NCBI GenBank assembly: GCA_010671905.1
Contig: JAAHII010000001.1
Coordinates: forward strand, 3,596,001-3,660,000
Source of the DNA: Leptolyngbya sp. SIOISBB
GTDB taxonomy: Bacteria > Cyanobacteriota > Cyanobacteriia > Phormidesmidales > Phormidesmidaceae
Direction of reading: 5' to 3'
Length of the DNA: 64,000 bases
Shown here in pieces: positions 39,543 to 49,514 of this stretch. Position 1 is the stretch's first letter. Every line of letters starts with the position of its first letter. The position numbers and the translations under genes were made by a program. The notes below the pieces were generated by a model. The model had not been told where the DNA came from. It saw nothing but the letters and a program-made list of their open reading frames with translations, and did no database searches.

Positions 39543-40493
39543 ATGGCTTCTCAGCTCACTGTCCTGTACTCCGACGCGTTTTTAGAGCATGATACGGGGC
39601 GCCTACATCCAGAAAATTCCGGGCGATTGATCGCCACGACCCAAGCCCTCAAAACTGCTGCTTGGGCTGATCAACTGCATTGGCAACTACCCACGGCATT
39701 GAGTGCTCGCGATCCACTCCCTGCCATCCGTCGCCTTCACAACTTGCATTACTTAAACGACCTAGAACATTTGGCGGAAGTCGGTGGCGGCCGCTTGGAC
39801 CCAGACACCACGGTGTCCCCTAAAAGCTATGACGTGGCCCTGCTAGCCGTCAACGCCTGGCTCGATGGCGTCGATTGTGTGCTGCAAAAACTGCAGTCTG
39901 CATTTGTGCTGTCGCGCCCGCCAGGACACCATGCAGTTAGCGATCGCGGCATGGGTTTTTGCCTGCTGAGTAATGCCGCGATCGCTGCCAACTATGCCCT
40001 GCAGCAACCCCAGGTCAATCGCGTCGCCATTCTCGATTGGGATGTGCATCACGGCAACGGCACCCAAGCCCTGGTGGAAAACAATCCCCAAATTGCCTAC
40101 TGTTCCCTCCATCAGTCACCCGCCTACCCCGGGACTGGGTTCGCGAGTGAAACAGGTCTTTACAACAACGTGTTGAATATTCCGATGGCCCCTGGCAGTA
40201 CCCTGGCCGAGTACAAACCCCAGTTTGAGAATGAGATCGTGCCGTTTCTCAAAAACTTTCAGCCCGATTTACTCATCATTAGTGCTGGCTACGATGCTAA
40301 CCATGCCGACCCGCTAGCCAGTATGTCTCTGCAGCCTTCAGACTACGGGGTGTTCACCCGCTATTGTTTAGAAATTCAGCCCCGATTCCTCTTGGGGCTC
40401 GAAGGGGGATACGACTACGATGCCTTAGCGCAATCGATCATGGCCACGATCGCGGCTTGTTTAGATCCACAGTTTTCTGTAGCCCCGACCTGA
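39543..40493 (+). CDS. histone deacetylase-family deacetylase
   Basis: A zinc hydrolase of the HDAC/AcuC/acetylpolyamine amidohydrolase superfamily with 316 residues. The active-site His pair is in RPPGHHAVSDRGMGFC near 129. The zinc ligands are in LDWDVHHGNGTQAL near 167 and SAGYDANHADPLASM near 247. The substrate in bacteria is usually an acetyl-lysine protein or an acetylated small amine and cannot be deduced here. No signal peptide. The convergent gene at 40554 lies 60 bases away. Confidence 0.93.
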   Translation: MASQLTVLYSDAFLEHDTGRLHPENSGRLIATTQALKTAAWADQLHWQLPTALSARDPLPAIRRLHNLHYLNDLEHLAEVGGGRLDPDTTVSPKSYDVALLAVNAWLDGVDCVLQKLQSAFVLSRPPGHHAVSDRGMGFCLLSNAAIAANYALQQPQVNRVAILDWDVHHGNGTQALVENNPQIAYCSLHQSPAYPGTGFASETGLYNNVLNIPMAPGSTLAEYKPQFENEIVPFLKNFQPDLLIISAGYDANHADPLASMSLQPSDYGVFTRYCLEIQPRFLLGLEGGYDYDALAQSIMATIAACLDPQFSVAPT

Positions 40494-40553
40494 AGAGATT
40501 GAGGGATGAGATCATCCTCTGGCCGCCCATCGCCGTCCATCGCGGCAAGTTTT

Positions 40554-41042
40554 CTAAGGCTGCTCTTGAATATATAGGGTGTAATCAGGGACTTGCTCGG
40601 CCCGATAAGCCCCGACCCAGACCTGATATTTGCCTGGTAGCCAGGCTCCCGCGATCGCGGGGTTTTTGCTGCCACTGTCATCATTGCACCAGACCCCTCC
40701 CGGCCCTGAGATCACCAGAGTCGTATCCAACTCTGATTCAATTCGCATGTCCAGGTTAGAAAAATTGGTCTCTAAAACGATTTCTTCATGGGGGGTCGTC
40801 GAGATATAGCCTAAGCAGGGACCAGTGGGACTATTCGCGGTGTTGACCACGTCAGCAGCCAGGCGATCGCCACCACCGGTGCCCTCCAGCGTAGTCGGAT
40901 TCGGCGAAAACCCAGCCGCTAAAGTCAGCGCATTGGTTTGAGCCACAGCTAAGCGGCTGCTCAACCCTTCACTCAACCCCAGTAACGTTCCACTGAGTAC
41001 ACCCAGTAACGCGAGTTGATAGGAAATCCGCGTCGCCTTCAT
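40554..41042 (-). CDS. exported hypothetical protein, possible PPC-like beta fold (162 aa)
   Basis: The signal peptide (hydrophobic LALLGVLSGTLLGL, cleavage near AVAQT at 35) marks it as periplasmic or secreted. The mature part is beta-rich and contains GPCLGYISTTPHEEIVLE, a pattern LDTTLVISGPGGVWCNDDSG and a late GKYQVWVGAY. These resemble the pre-peptidase C-terminal (PPC) type fold. Two Cys residues could form a disulfide. I know no function. It lies 45 bases downstream of gltX in the same direction. Confidence 0.8.
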   Translation of the reverse strand: MKATRISYQLALLGVLSGTLLGLSEGLSSRLAVAQTNALTLAAGFSPNPTTLEGTGGGDRLAADVVNTANSPTGPCLGYISTTPHEEIVLETNFSNLDMRIESELDTTLVISGPGGVWCNDDSGSKNPAIAGAWLPGKYQVWVGAYRAEQVPDYTLYIQEQP

Positions 41043-41086
41043 AGGATCACCTTTTACTGTTTGTCGGATCTTATCCTTAGACGCAC

Positions 41087-42538
41087 TTAACTTTGCGCCT
41101 GTTCCAACGCCGCTTTCAACCGGGGAACATCAAACTGCCGCTGATGCAAAATCAGCCACGATTCCATCAAATCTGGTCCCTTCATGTCTCCCATCAGGGC
41201 GGCCCGCATCGATTTCATCATCAAACCTTTTTTGATCCCCTGCGCTTTGACCACTTCATTCACCAGGGTCTTGCCCGTGTCTAAGCTGTCAAGCGCACTG
41301 CCAGACTGGAGCTTCTCTAGGGTTACTTGTAACAAATCTGCGACCCCAGCTTGATGGAGCTGCTTGTTCGCCGCTTCAGAATAGTCCATCAGTTCTGAGA
41401 AAAAGAAGCGCCCTTGGTCAACAGCATCCGGTAGCCGCGTCAGTCCCGGACCGAGGAGCCCTGCCAGCGTCGTCAACCAATCTTGATCTGCCACCGGATC
41501 AAACGAGAAGCCCGCCGCTTGCCAATAGGGCATGAGCAAATTGACTAACTCAGTAGCAGGAATGTCATGGAGATATTGGCTGTTGAGCCAATCCAATTTA
41601 TCCCAATCAAACTTTGCGCCAGCTTTGTTGACGCGGTCAAAGCTAAATTTTTGAGCCGCATCTTCAAGCGTAAACAGCTCTTCACTATCGGGAGCTGACC
41701 ATCCCAACAGCGTCATATAGTTGGCTAAGGCCGTAGCCGTAAACCCCATTTTCTGAAAATCAGAAATCGAGGTCACCCCATCCCGTTTGGAGAGTTTTTG
41801 CCCCGTCTGGTTGAGAATTAGCGGCGTATGCGCAAAGTTCGGCACTTGGCCGCCCAACGCTTCGTACAGCAAGATTTGCTTGGCGGTATTGGCAATGTGG
41901 TCTTCGCCCCGAATGACATGAGTAATGTTCATATCCATGTCGTCTACAACCACCGCCAAGTTATAGAGCGGCTGACCGATGCGATCGACGGATGAAGCAC
42001 GTGCCACTACCATGTCGCCGCCGAGGTCGCTGCCTTGCCAGGTCATGGGGCCACGCACCAAATCGTGCCATTGGATGGTGCGGCCATCATCAATTTTGAA
42101 ACGAATGACCGCCTGTCGCCCTTCGGCTTCAAAAGCTCGCTGCTGGGCTTCGGTCAAATCGCGATGCCGATTGTCATATCGAGGCGCTTGATTTTTCGCT
42201 TTTTGGGCAGTCCGCATCGCGTCTAACTCTTCCGGCGTATCGTAGGCGCGATACGCCAATCCCTTATTCAGCAGGGTTTGAATTGCCTGCTGATATAGAT
42301 CCAAACGCTCAGATTGAAAGAACGGACCTTCGTCCCAATTGAGGCCCAACCACGCTAAGCCTTCGGTAATGTTTTGGGTGAACTCTGGGCGCGATCGCTC
42401 CGTATCGGTATCCTCAACCCGCAGGATAAATTGTCCGCCGTGATGGCGAGCAAAGAGCCAGTTAAAGACGGCGGTGCGGGCGGTGCCAATGTGGAGGTTG
42501 CCCGTGGGGCTGGGCGCGATACGAACGCGGACAGTCAT
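41087..42538 (-). CDS. gltX: glutamyl-tRNA synthetase
   Basis: Charges tRNA-Glu. In cyanobacteria the enzyme is usually non-discriminating and also charges tRNA-Gln, and Glu-tRNA feeds tetrapyrrole synthesis. It has 483 residues. The HIGH-type motif is [16 protein letters not shown] at 7-22, and the KMSKS-type motif is LSKRDGVTS near 253. The class I catalytic core includes [23 protein letters not shown]. The C-terminal anticodon-binding region is complete. The ATG at 42536-42538 is the natural start. Confidence 0.98.
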   Translation of the reverse strand: MTVRVRIAPSPTGNLHIGTARTAVFNWLFARHHGGQFILRVEDTDTERSRPEFTQNITEGLAWLGLNWDEGPFFQSERLDLYQQAIQTLLNKGLAYRAYDTPEELDAMRTAQKAKNQAPRYDNRHRDLTEAQQRAFEAEGRQAVIRFKIDDGRTIQWHDLVRGPMTWQGSDLGGDMVVARASSVDRIGQPLYNLAVVVDDMDMNITHVIRGEDHIANTAKQILLYEALGGQVPNFAHTPLILNQTGQKLSKRDGVTSISDFQKMGFTATALANYMTLLGWSAPDSEELFTLEDAAQKFSFDRVNKAGAKFDWDKLDWLNSQYLHDIPATELVNLLMPYWQAAGFSFDPVADQDWLTTLAGLLGPGLTRLPDAVDQGRFFFSELMDYSEAANKQLHQAGVADLLQVTLEKLQSGSALDSLDTGKTLVNEVVKAQGIKKGLMMKSMRAALMGDMKGPDLMESWLILHQRQFDVPRLKAALEQAQS

Positions 42539-42999
42539 GGAAGAGGTGCAATAAAACGACAGTCTTCTATTCTATGGGGTCAAGTTTATCGTTTGGCGGC
42601 GATCGCTCTGAAAAAGTTGTGTTTCCACCCCTAAAACGCTCCTAACGATGGCCAAGCACTGTTCGTTAGACCGTGCCAATGGAGCAACTTATGGGGGGCC
42701 ATCATGCAGATTCCTAGAACATAATTCGGAATGCTGAAGTTGGAAGTCGGAATGCTGAAGTCGGAAGTCGGAATGCTGAAGTCGGAAGTCGGAATGAAAA
42801 GGACTGCCAGATGCCGATTACAGTGTTCTAGAGTGGCCGCACCAAACTACGGCTTGCTATATCAGAACGATGTGCATCAGCCCAAAAGTTTACGCTGACC
42901 AAGGCATAATGCTGAGGTGAAGCCGGATTGGCAGTACTTAGCGAATGCTCTCAACAGAATGTTTGGCAGTAAAACTGAGGTTGCTAGTTGGCAACTGCC
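42539..42999. other. intergenic region with a tandem repeat
   Basis: About 460 bases between gltX and the CPBP gene. It contains the 21-base tandem repeat described separately. Nothing else was recognised. Confidence 0.5.
42727..42796. repeat. 21-bp tandem repeat, three units plus a partial one
   Basis: Units of CGGAATGCTGAAGTYGGAAG plus T run at 42727-42747, 42748-42768 and 42769-42789, followed by a partial unit. The first differs from the others by one base. A single related copy in the other orientation lies at 22769-22787 (18 of 19 bases the same), so this is a dispersed short repeat of the genome. Confidence 0.85.
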
Positions 43000-43575
43000 A
43001 TGGGCCATAAAGTCTGTCGATCTTGCCAACTGCGTTTTGGGACGCTGTTAACGCTCCTTCGTCATCGTTTGGTGAAGGCAGCGACCACCCGCCCAACCAT
43101 TCAAGACGGTGTACTAATCGCCCAACTCCTTGGCATCTACGGTCTCGTTGCGATTCCCATCGCCCTGACCAGCGGTTTAACAACAGTGGAACTTGCCGAC
43201 TTAACCTGGACCAAACGGGGGCTATTGCTCATCCGGGTGTGGCTGTTTCCAGCCTTTATCGAAGAAGGGGTTTGGCGGGTGTTACTACTGCCTCATAAGA
43301 CCGAACGTATTAGCGATCGCCGACGTTGGTTGATCGGACTCCCCGTGCTGGTGTTGTTTGTATCGATGCATCCACTCAACGGGGTGACCCTCTACACCTC
43401 AGCGTTTGGCATCTTCACTAATCCCGTCTTTTTATGTTTGACCACGTTATTGGGGCTAATTTGCATGATTGCGTATTGGCGATCGGGCTCTTGGTGGGTG
43501 CCAACGATTGTGCATTGGGCGATCGTTGTGGTTTGGCTTTTAGGATTTGGCGGCTATGGGCAACTCCATAACTAA
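43000..43575 (+). CDS. CPBP-family intramembrane metalloprotease (Abi type)
   Basis: A membrane protein of 191 residues from the ATG at 43000; a TTG at 42988 is also possible. CPBP proteases use an EExxxR motif plus two later His. Here EEGVWR is seen in PAFIEEGVWRVLLLP near 92, and His in SMHPLNG and IVHWAIV are candidates. About five hydrophobic segments are present (LLGIYGLVAIPIAL, LPVLVLFV, LCLTTLLGLICMI, IVVVWLLGFGG). Relatives act in prenyl-protein processing or bacteriocin immunity; in cyanobacteria the substrate is unknown. The N-terminal CRSC is unusual. It is a single gene. Confidence 0.85.
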   Translation: MGHKVCRSCQLRFGTLLTLLRHRLVKAATTRPTIQDGVLIAQLLGIYGLVAIPIALTSGLTTVELADLTWTKRGLLLIRVWLFPAFIEEGVWRVLLLPHKTERISDRRRWLIGLPVLVLFVSMHPLNGVTLYTSAFGIFTNPVFLCLTTLLGLICMIAYWRSGSWWVPTIVHWAIVVVWLLGFGGYGQLHN

Positions 43576-43722
43576 CCACAGCACTCTTTGCGCACCATCA
43601 AAGTCAGCCATAAATCAATGAGAATGATGCTGATCGCTAATCTTCTAGATGGATGGCTGATGTTTGCCTGCTGTCTTTAGTCGTGTCGATCGCTCCCCAT
43701 TTCCTGCTCTTAAAACAACAAA

Positions 43723-43748
43723 AAAGAGGCTCTCACAAGAGCCTCTTT
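43723..43748. terminator. terminator after ftsH
   Basis: Arms 43723-43732 and 43739-43748 pair perfectly around a six-base loop. On the ftsH strand the stem is followed by TTTTTTGTTG. It is a clear Rho-independent terminator and could also work in the other direction. Confidence 0.85.
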
Positions 43749-43777
43749 CAGAGAACATGAATCGTTAAACTCAGCGA

Positions 43778-45619
43778 TTAGACTAGCGGAGCCATCTTCA
43801 CAGCATTCGTCGTCAGCAGTTCCTGCAGTTCCTCAGAATCAACCGTCTCCTTCTCAACCAGCATGGCTGCTAGCTTATCGAGGATGGCACGGTTCTCGAC
43901 GAGTACCTGCTTCGCCCGCTCATAAGCTTGATCAACCAGGCTGCGAACCTCTGCATCAATTATGGCAGCGGTTTCTTCCGAGAAGTCACGCTCAGCAGTA
44001 ATGTCGCGACCTAAAAACATGTTGCCTTGCTGACGACCCAGGGCCACTGGACCAAGCTGACCGCTCATGCCAAACCGCGTAATCATCTGCCGGGCAACCC
44101 GAGCTACCTGTTGCAGGTCGTTGGAAGCCCCTGTAGTCACTTCCTCGTTACCGTAGACAATCTCTTCAGCAATGCGGCCACCGAGGGCAACCGCCATCTG
44201 ATTTTGCAGATAAGCGCGAGAGTACAGACCCGATTCTAGGCGCTCTTCACTGGGAGTGAACCAAGTCAAACCACCGGCACGACCGCGGGGGATGATGCTG
44301 ATTTTTTGTACCGGGTCGTAGTCCGGCATCAAAGCACCCACAAGGGCATGACCAGATTCGTGATAGGCCACTAATTCCTTGCGCCGCTCGCTCATGACGC
44401 GATCTTTCTTCTCTGGACCAGCCAGTACTCGATCAATCGCGTCATTCACCTCATCCATGGAGATCTCGGTGAGGTTACGACGGGCGGCGAGAATCGCCGC
44501 CTCATTCAAGAGGTTAGAGAGATCAGCACCGGTAAAGCCGGGGGTACGACGAGCAATTTTGTCGAGGTCAACGTCTTTAGCAAAAGTCTTGCCGCGAGCA
44601 TGAACCTGCAGAATTTCAGAACGGCCTGCAAAGTCGGGACGATCAACCACAACCTGACGGTCGAAACGACCAGGACGGAGGAGTGCAGAATCGAGCACAT
44701 CAGGACGGTTAGTCGCCGCGATGATGATGATGCCAGTATTGCCCTCAAAACCATCCATTTCAGTCAGCAACTGGTTCAAGGTCTGCTCACGCTCATCGTT
44801 ACCACCACCGAGACCAGCGCCCCGCTGTCGGCCCACGGCGTCAATCTCATCGATAAAGACAATACAAGGAGCGTTATTTTTCGCCTGCTCAAATAGGTCA
44901 CGGACCCGGGATGCACCCACACCCACAAACATTTCCACAAACTCAGAGCCGGAGATGGAGAAGAACGGCACGCCAGCTTCGCCCGCAACAGCCTTGGCCA
45001 GAAGGGTTTTACCCGTTCCCGGAGGACCGACTAGCAGTACACCTTTAGGAATTTTGGCCCCAACCGCCGTGAAGCGATCGGCATTCTTCAAGAAGTCAAC
45101 GACCTCAGTCAGCTCTAGCTTGGCCTGCTCAATACCCGCGACATCACCAAAGGTTACCTGCGTTTGGGGTTCCATTTGTACCCGCGCTTTGGATTTACCA
45201 AAGTTCATCGCTTGGTTGCCAGGACCACTCTGAGCACGGCGCAAGACAAAAAACAGAACGACCAACAGCAGGACTGGGATCAGTAACGTACTAAAGAGCC
45301 GCACCAAGACACTGTCATCGTTCTGGGGGAAGACAGCGATATCGACATCATTAGTTTCCAGCGTGCTAATCAGCTCAGGGTCATTAGGCAAGTTCACAGT
45401 GACTTGACCGCTGCCAGAGGGATCGGTAAATCGCGCTTGGCTGCGATCAGCGCTGATGCTAACGCGCTCAATCTGGTTACTTTCAACTGCATCCAAAAAC
45501 TGGCTGTAGCGCCAAGTCTGGGATTCTTGACCAGGGTTATCGAAAATTGCGGTCGCTAGGGCAATGACGACTACGACCAGTAGCGCATATAGACCTGCGT
45601 TTCTCCACCGTTTATTCAC
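43778..45619 (-). CDS. ftsH: ATP-dependent zinc metalloprotease FtsH
   Basis: Membrane-bound AAA+ protease that removes damaged membrane proteins; in cyanobacteria it takes part in photosystem II repair and in regulator turnover. It has 613 residues. Two N-terminal membrane helices (about 8-25 and 110-127) flank a lumenal domain. The AAA+ core has Walker A GPPGTGKT near 198 and Walker [12 protein letters not shown] near 258. The zinc site is HESGH at 420-424, with a later Asp ligand. The beginning [12 protein letters not shown] resembles the FtsH1/FtsH3 group of Synechocystis. A strong terminator follows the gene. Confidence 0.97.
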   Translation of the reverse strand: MNKRWRNAGLYALLVVVVIALATAIFDNPGQESQTWRYSQFLDAVESNQIERVSISADRSQARFTDPSGSGQVTVNLPNDPELISTLETNDVDIAVFPQNDDSVLVRLFSTLLIPVLLLVVLFFVLRRAQSGPGNQAMNFGKSKARVQMEPQTQVTFGDVAGIEQAKLELTEVVDFLKNADRFTAVGAKIPKGVLLVGPPGTGKTLLAKAVAGEAGVPFFSISGSEFVEMFVGVGASRVRDLFEQAKNNAPCIVFIDEIDAVGRQRGAGLGGGNDEREQTLNQLLTEMDGFEGNTGIIIIAATNRPDVLDSALLRPGRFDRQVVVDRPDFAGRSEILQVHARGKTFAKDVDLDKIARRTPGFTGADLSNLLNEAAILAARRNLTEISMDEVNDAIDRVLAGPEKKDRVMSERRKELVAYHESGHALVGALMPDYDPVQKISIIPRGRAGGLTWFTPSEERLESGLYSRAYLQNQMAVALGGRIAEEIVYGNEEVTTGASNDLQQVARVARQMITRFGMSGQLGPVALGRQQGNMFLGRDITAERDFSEETAAIIDAEVRSLVDQAYERAKQVLVENRAILDKLAAMLVEKETVDSEELQELLTTNAVKMAPLV

Positions 45620-45756
45620 GGGGCCATGCCTCCAAACACTTCAAAAAGTTGCTTCTTCTCATTGAGAGTCTTACTTTACTGGGCTCTCAGTCAGCTCGAT
45701 ATAAATCAGTAATCCTATAGTGATTGATTCGATTATTAACTTATGTTAACGCATCT

Positions 45757-46581
45757 TCAGATTTCAGGCGGCACCATTTGCCAAGCTTTTGTGAGCTGCT
45801 GTATTTTGCCCTGATCAGGATTGTAGTTCACAGAAGCAGTGCCTTGCAGGACAGTCCGGATGGGGATTACTTCCATCACGCTGTTGGTGTAAACCAGGTA
45901 GGCCAATCGGGCGATCCGATCGCCATCCCAGGGAGTCATGTGGGGAGTTTGGTGATGGGCCTGTAATCCCTGAAGAATGCGCGATCGCATCACCCCTGGC
46001 AAAATTCCGTCCGCCAGCGGTGGCGTATACCACTCGCCCTCGGCCCAACCCCACAAGTTACCCGTGCTCGTTTCCAACCAATGCCCTTGGTCATTCACCA
46101 AGATTGCTTCTTGAGCTTGATGACGCTGGGCCGTTTGTAGAGACAACCAGCAACCTAAATAATTACCAGTCTTGTGGTTCGGCAGAGGCCGATCATAGTC
46201 GGCACCATCGGCGACCCAAGCGGTAATCCCAGCCGTTTGGCGCGAGATCAGATCTGGAGGCAGTGATCGCCCCAAAATCAACTCCCGTCCATCAGGAAAG
46301 ATGGTCACTCGCAGTACGGGATATTGCGATGCTAGTTGCTCTGCACCCTGCCGGACGCGTGACCAATCGGGCTCTGGCCAGTGAAAAGCCTGTAGCGATC
46401 GCGCTGTGCGCTGAATATGGGCAGCCCATGCCGTCCAGGGATGATCAAGAGTTTGCTCGTAAACGCGCAGTGTGGTGAACACCGTTGCACCGAAGAGCAG
46501 ACCCGGCTCTTGAGGAGAGAGCGCGAGCAAGTCACTGACAATGAGCTGCCCATCATACCAATATCGACTCAGTGCAGACAT
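45757..46581 (-). CDS. class IV aminotransferase (aminodeoxychorismate lyase/BCAT-like)
   Basis: A PLP enzyme of the fold shared by branched-chain and D-amino-acid aminotransferases and PabC. I set the start at the ATG read from 46581 (MSALSRYWYDGQLI), giving 274 residues. The open frame goes 34 codons upstream, but that part has no family resemblance. Motifs: GLLFGATVFTTLRV near 27, PNHKTGNYLG with the likely PLP Lys, AILVNDQGHWLETSTGNLWG and LPGVMRSRIL. Its short length fits PabC (folate synthesis) best, but a BCAT-like role is not excluded, so no symbol is given. Confidence 0.88.
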   Translation of the reverse strand: MSALSRYWYDGQLIVSDLLALSPQEPGLLFGATVFTTLRVYEQTLDHPWTAWAAHIQRTARSLQAFHWPEPDWSRVRQGAEQLASQYPVLRVTIFPDGRELILGRSLPPDLISRQTAGITAWVADGADYDRPLPNHKTGNYLGCWLSLQTAQRHQAQEAILVNDQGHWLETSTGNLWGWAEGEWYTPPLADGILPGVMRSRILQGLQAHHQTPHMTPWDGDRIARLAYLVYTNSVMEVIPIRTVLQGTASVNYNPDQGKIQQLTKAWQMVPPEI

Positions 46582-46860
46582 GGCACATCTTTTGTAACGT
46601 CTAAGCGTTGAACATATAAGGTTAAGCAGTTGGTTGGGACCAAGTTCTCGTTGGTCGGTTGAATCAGGAGCGCCCTCATTCACACTGAACAGACAGAATG
46701 TAACTCAACTTAGAGATTAGAGACCTAGTTCCCAACATCAGGCATATCTGGCAATTAAGATGGCAGAACGGTAAAGGCAGTGCCACTTTGCTCCAGATAA
46801 TCTAGTTACGCTGCAGAGCAACTACTGGCGACACCGACGTATTTCAGCAAGGGGGTCTCC

Positions 46861-47643
46861 ATGCTACCGAACAGTCTCAAGTCAGCCCAAGGGCTGTTGC
46901 TCGACCTCAACGGCGTCTTTTATGTCGGCAACCGACCTTTGCCCGGTGCCCAAGCAGCGATCGCTGCACTACAAAACAGTGGCCTGCCTTATCGCTATGT
47001 CACCAACAACACGACGCAGTCGACTGCGTCGATGGGGCAAAGTCTGCAAGCGATGGGGCTCGCGATCGCACCCACAGAAATCGTCACAGCGGCCACGGCG
47101 GCAGTGATGTATTTAAAGCAAATGGACAAGCCGAAAATTTATCCGCTCGTGGCCGAAGATGCCAAGCAGGATTTTGCAGAATTCACTTGGTCGGACACCG
47201 ATGCTGATGTCATTGTGGTGGGCGATATTGGGAATGATTGGAACTATCGCCTGATGAATCGTGCCTTTCGCCTCATGATGAAGGGGGCACAGCTCATTGC
47301 GCTGCACCGAGGCAAATATTGGCAGTGGGAGGCTGGCCTGCAGTTAGATATCGGCGCCTTTGTCGCAGGATTGGAATATGCGACGGATCAAACGGCGATC
47401 GTAGCGGGCAAGCCGAGTCCGTTTTTCTACCAGATAGCGCTGGAGCAGCTAGGGATGTCCGCAGAAGATGTGGTGATGATCGGGGATGACTTGGAAGCCG
47501 ATGTCAAAGGGGCACAGGACGCTGGCATGAAGGGGATAGTGCTCACAACGGGCAAATATCGGTCCCATTTAGCTGCCAAGATGAACGTAACGCCAGATGG
47601 TGAATTAGCCGCGATTGGAGCCATCTCAGATTGGCTAACATGA
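46861..47643 (+). CDS. HAD-superfamily phosphatase (LHPP/NagD-like, class IIA)
   Basis: A 260-residue hydrolase. Motif I reads LLLDLNGVFYVG (Asp nucleophile, Asn where many HADs have the acid-base Asp), like the LHPP subgroup. The class IIA cap follows after VTNNTTQS, motif II. Motif III is the Lys in AGKPSPFFY near 186. Motif IV is VMIGDDLEADVKGA near 206. LHPP-type enzymes act on phosphohistidine, phospholysine or pyrophosphate, while NagD-type act on nucleotides; the substrate here is not known. The ribosome site AGGGGG lies seven bases before the ATG. Confidence 0.92.
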   Translation: MLPNSLKSAQGLLLDLNGVFYVGNRPLPGAQAAIAALQNSGLPYRYVTNNTTQSTASMGQSLQAMGLAIAPTEIVTAATAAVMYLKQMDKPKIYPLVAEDAKQDFAEFTWSDTDADVIVVGDIGNDWNYRLMNRAFRLMMKGAQLIALHRGKYWQWEAGLQLDIGAFVAGLEYATDQTAIVAGKPSPFFYQIALEQLGMSAEDVVMIGDDLEADVKGAQDAGMKGIVLTTGKYRSHLAAKMNVTPDGELAAIGAISDWLT

Positions 47644-47696
47644 AGTGGACGCTGGCGTTCAAAACCATTCTGCTATAGCTACATCACCAGTAGAAT

Positions 47697-47936
47697 TCAT
47701 GCTTTTGGGATGGCACTGCTCGCACCGTAGACAATCGACTTGTAATAGACCCATGCTCCTGATTGGCGAATAGTCGATTCAACCAATTGGTTCAGCTCAT
47801 GTCGCTCTTCCAAACTATGAATTTTGGAAGCTACTAATCCCATCAGATTAAGAGCTGTTTCTTTTTTCCCATGATCATAGGTTCGGGTAGCTAAACGTAT
47901 CGTTTCAGCAAGCTTGGTGATCTTGGGAGAGGTCAT
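47697..47936 (-). CDS. small hypothetical protein (79 aa)
   Basis: A helical, basic protein with no recognised domain (ITKLAETIRLATRTYDHGKKETALNL is split here as ITKLAETIRLATRT and YDHGKKETAL). The end reads SIVYGASSAIPKA. It has no signal peptide or membrane helix. Codon use is normal. It is convergent with the HAD gene, 54 bases away. I do not know the family. Confidence 0.6.
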   Translation of the reverse strand: MTSPKITKLAETIRLATRTYDHGKKETALNLMGLVASKIHSLEERHELNQLVESTIRQSGAWVYYKSIVYGASSAIPKA

Positions 47937-48306
47937 TTGGCAAAAATCAATGAATTACCAGGTATCTGCCGGTTGTCTTTGGGCTGAACTCCAGTGTGTT
48001 GACGCCAACACCAGCAGCAAGCATCAGAGCCTTGAGCAACGATTGACATTAAGACAACTGAAGTTAGTCAAAACCAGTCTTTCAACCTTAAATTTGGGGA
48101 TTAGCGAATGGCTTCCGTTAACTTGCTGAATCAGTTCTGCTGACAGCTGGGCCAGGGATTGCGCTTGCGTAAAATACACGGAGAGCTGAATGCTTGAGAA
48201 GCGTTAATCTGCAAAGCAGGCTGCGATCGCCCTCGTTGCCAATAGTTTCAGCAGCTACCACACTTATGTGGCGATCGTCGGGACGATTAACCCGATACAA
48301 GCAGCC
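47937..48306. other. intergenic region left of the IS630 element
   Basis: About 370 bases. A 59-codon frame at 47951-48129 has no recognisable motif and is probably chance. HIP1-like sites are present. The IS630 insertion point (TA) closes the region at 48307. Confidence 0.4.
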
Positions 48307-48375
48307 TAGTGTTCTGTCAGCTTTGATTTGATGGGTTTAAGATCAGCAGAGTCCTTCTCTGTTCTACGCGCCGTT

Positions 48376-48825
48376 ATGCCGACCAAGAAATACATCGTCA
48401 CGCTCACAGATGCAGAACGTGACACGTTGGAGAAAATGACCCAGACCGGGAAAGCCGCCGCCTACAAAATGAATCATGCGCGCATTTTGCTGAAAGCGGA
48501 TGCCCATCAACCGGATGGCGGTTGGACCGACGTCGCCATCAGTGAGGCTTTAGACCTCAGTGTTGCAACTATCGAACGCATCCGTCGTCGCTTTGTCGAG
48601 CAGGGATTAGCCGCCGCTTTGAGCCGCAAATCACCGTCTCGTCATAAAGCTCGCAAACTGGATGGGGAGCAAGAAGCGCATCTCGTGGCCCTCACCTGCA
48701 GTGAGCCGCCAGAGGGTCACTGCCGCTGGAGTTTAAGGCTGTTGGCGGAGCGGATGGTCATGCTGGACTATGTGGAGAGCATCTGCCATGAAACGGTGCG
48801 CCAGACCCTGAAAAAAACGTCCTGA
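48376..48825 (+). CDS. IS630 transposase, N-terminal frame (helix-turn-helix domain)
   Basis: From the ATG at 48376 (MPTKKYIVTLTDAERDTL) it has 149 residues; the frame is open back to 48328. It binds the IS ends: [15 protein letters not shown], the helix-turn-helix region ISEALDLSVATIERIRRRF and the linker SRKSPSRHKARKL with the homeodomain-like second part after it. It ends just after an A7 run at 48811-48817. A minus-one shift there continues directly into the catalytic frame at 48834 (KKNVLKPWLKQSW). A homologous but broken copy is at 14154. Confidence 0.9.
   Translation: MPTKKYIVTLTDAERDTLEKMTQTGKAAAYKMNHARILLKADAHQPDGGWTDVAISEALDLSVATIERIRRRFVEQGLAAALSRKSPSRHKARKLDGEQEAHLVALTCSEPPEGHCRWSLRLLAERMVMLDYVESICHETVRQTLKKTS
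48811..48817 (+). promoter_or_regulatory. A7 slippery site in the IS630 transposase
   Basis: Seven A residues directly before the end of the first frame. Slippage by one base (minus-one on the ribosome, or one extra A in the RNA) joins the two frames into one protein. This is a common control in IS elements that limits transposition. Confidence 0.65.
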
Positions 48826-48833
48826 AGCCTTGG

Positions 48834-49514
48834 TTGAAGCAGTCCTGGGTGATCCCCCCGAAGGCAAATGCTGAATTTGTCGCCCATATGGAAGATGTCC
48901 TCGAGGTCTACAAACAACCTTATGACCCCCTCTATCCGCAAGTCTGCTTTGACGAATGCAGCAAGCAATTGGTCTCCGAAGTTCAGGTGCCGTTACCCGC
49001 TGAACCGGGACAACCCGCCCGCTATGACTATGAATATGAGCGGCAAGGGGTCTGCAATCTCTTCCTGTTTTCCGAGCCCCTCACGGGGTGGCGTCACGTC
49101 ACGGTGACCGCGCACCGCACGGCGATTGACTACGCTCACCAAATGCGGTTTCGGGTCGATCAGTGGTACCCCCATGCCCTTAAGATTCGGTTGGTGCACG
49201 ACCAGCTCAATACCCATCGTCCCGCATCACTCTACAAGGCGTTTGCCCCGGTCGAAGCCAAGCGTATTTTGGACAAGTTGGAATTTCACTACACGCCGAA
49301 GCATGGCAGTTGGCTCAACATGGCGGAAATTGAGTTGAGTGTCTTGACCCGCCAGTGTCTCAACCAGCGCATCCCGGGCTCCGAAACGTTACAGCGGGAA
49401 GTGGCGGCATGGCAGAAGCGATGGAACTACCAGAACCGCACGATTGATTGGCGCTTCACCACTGATGACGCCCGGATTAAACTCAAGCGGCTCTATCCCT
49501 CAATTATTCCTTGA
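48834..49514 (+). CDS. IS630 transposase, C-terminal DDE frame
   Basis: The catalytic half of the Tc1/mariner-type transposase: first Asp in VCFDECSKQL, second Asp in RLVHDQLNTH and Glu in LNMAEIELSV. These form the DDE triad and all are intact. It is probably made as a fusion with the upstream frame by a minus-one shift at the A7 run (48811-48817) rather than from its own ATG, because the coding similarity continues upstream of 48834. The stop codon lies inside the right inverted repeat. Confidence 0.9.
   Translation: MKQSWVIPPKANAEFVAHMEDVLEVYKQPYDPLYPQVCFDECSKQLVSEVQVPLPAEPGQPARYDYEYERQGVCNLFLFSEPLTGWRHVTVTAHRTAIDYAHQMRFRVDQWYPHALKIRLVHDQLNTHRPASLYKAFAPVEAKRILDKLEFHYTPKHGSWLNMAEIELSVLTRQCLNQRIPGSETLQREVAAWQKRWNYQNRTIDWRFTTDDARIKLKRLYPSIIP

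Noticed and set aside
42727-42796. Tandem repeat considered as a CRISPR array
   Set aside because: Units abut directly without spacers and no cas gene is present.
47951-48129. 59-codon frame left of the IS630
   Set aside because: No motif, weak start and no known family; may be chance.
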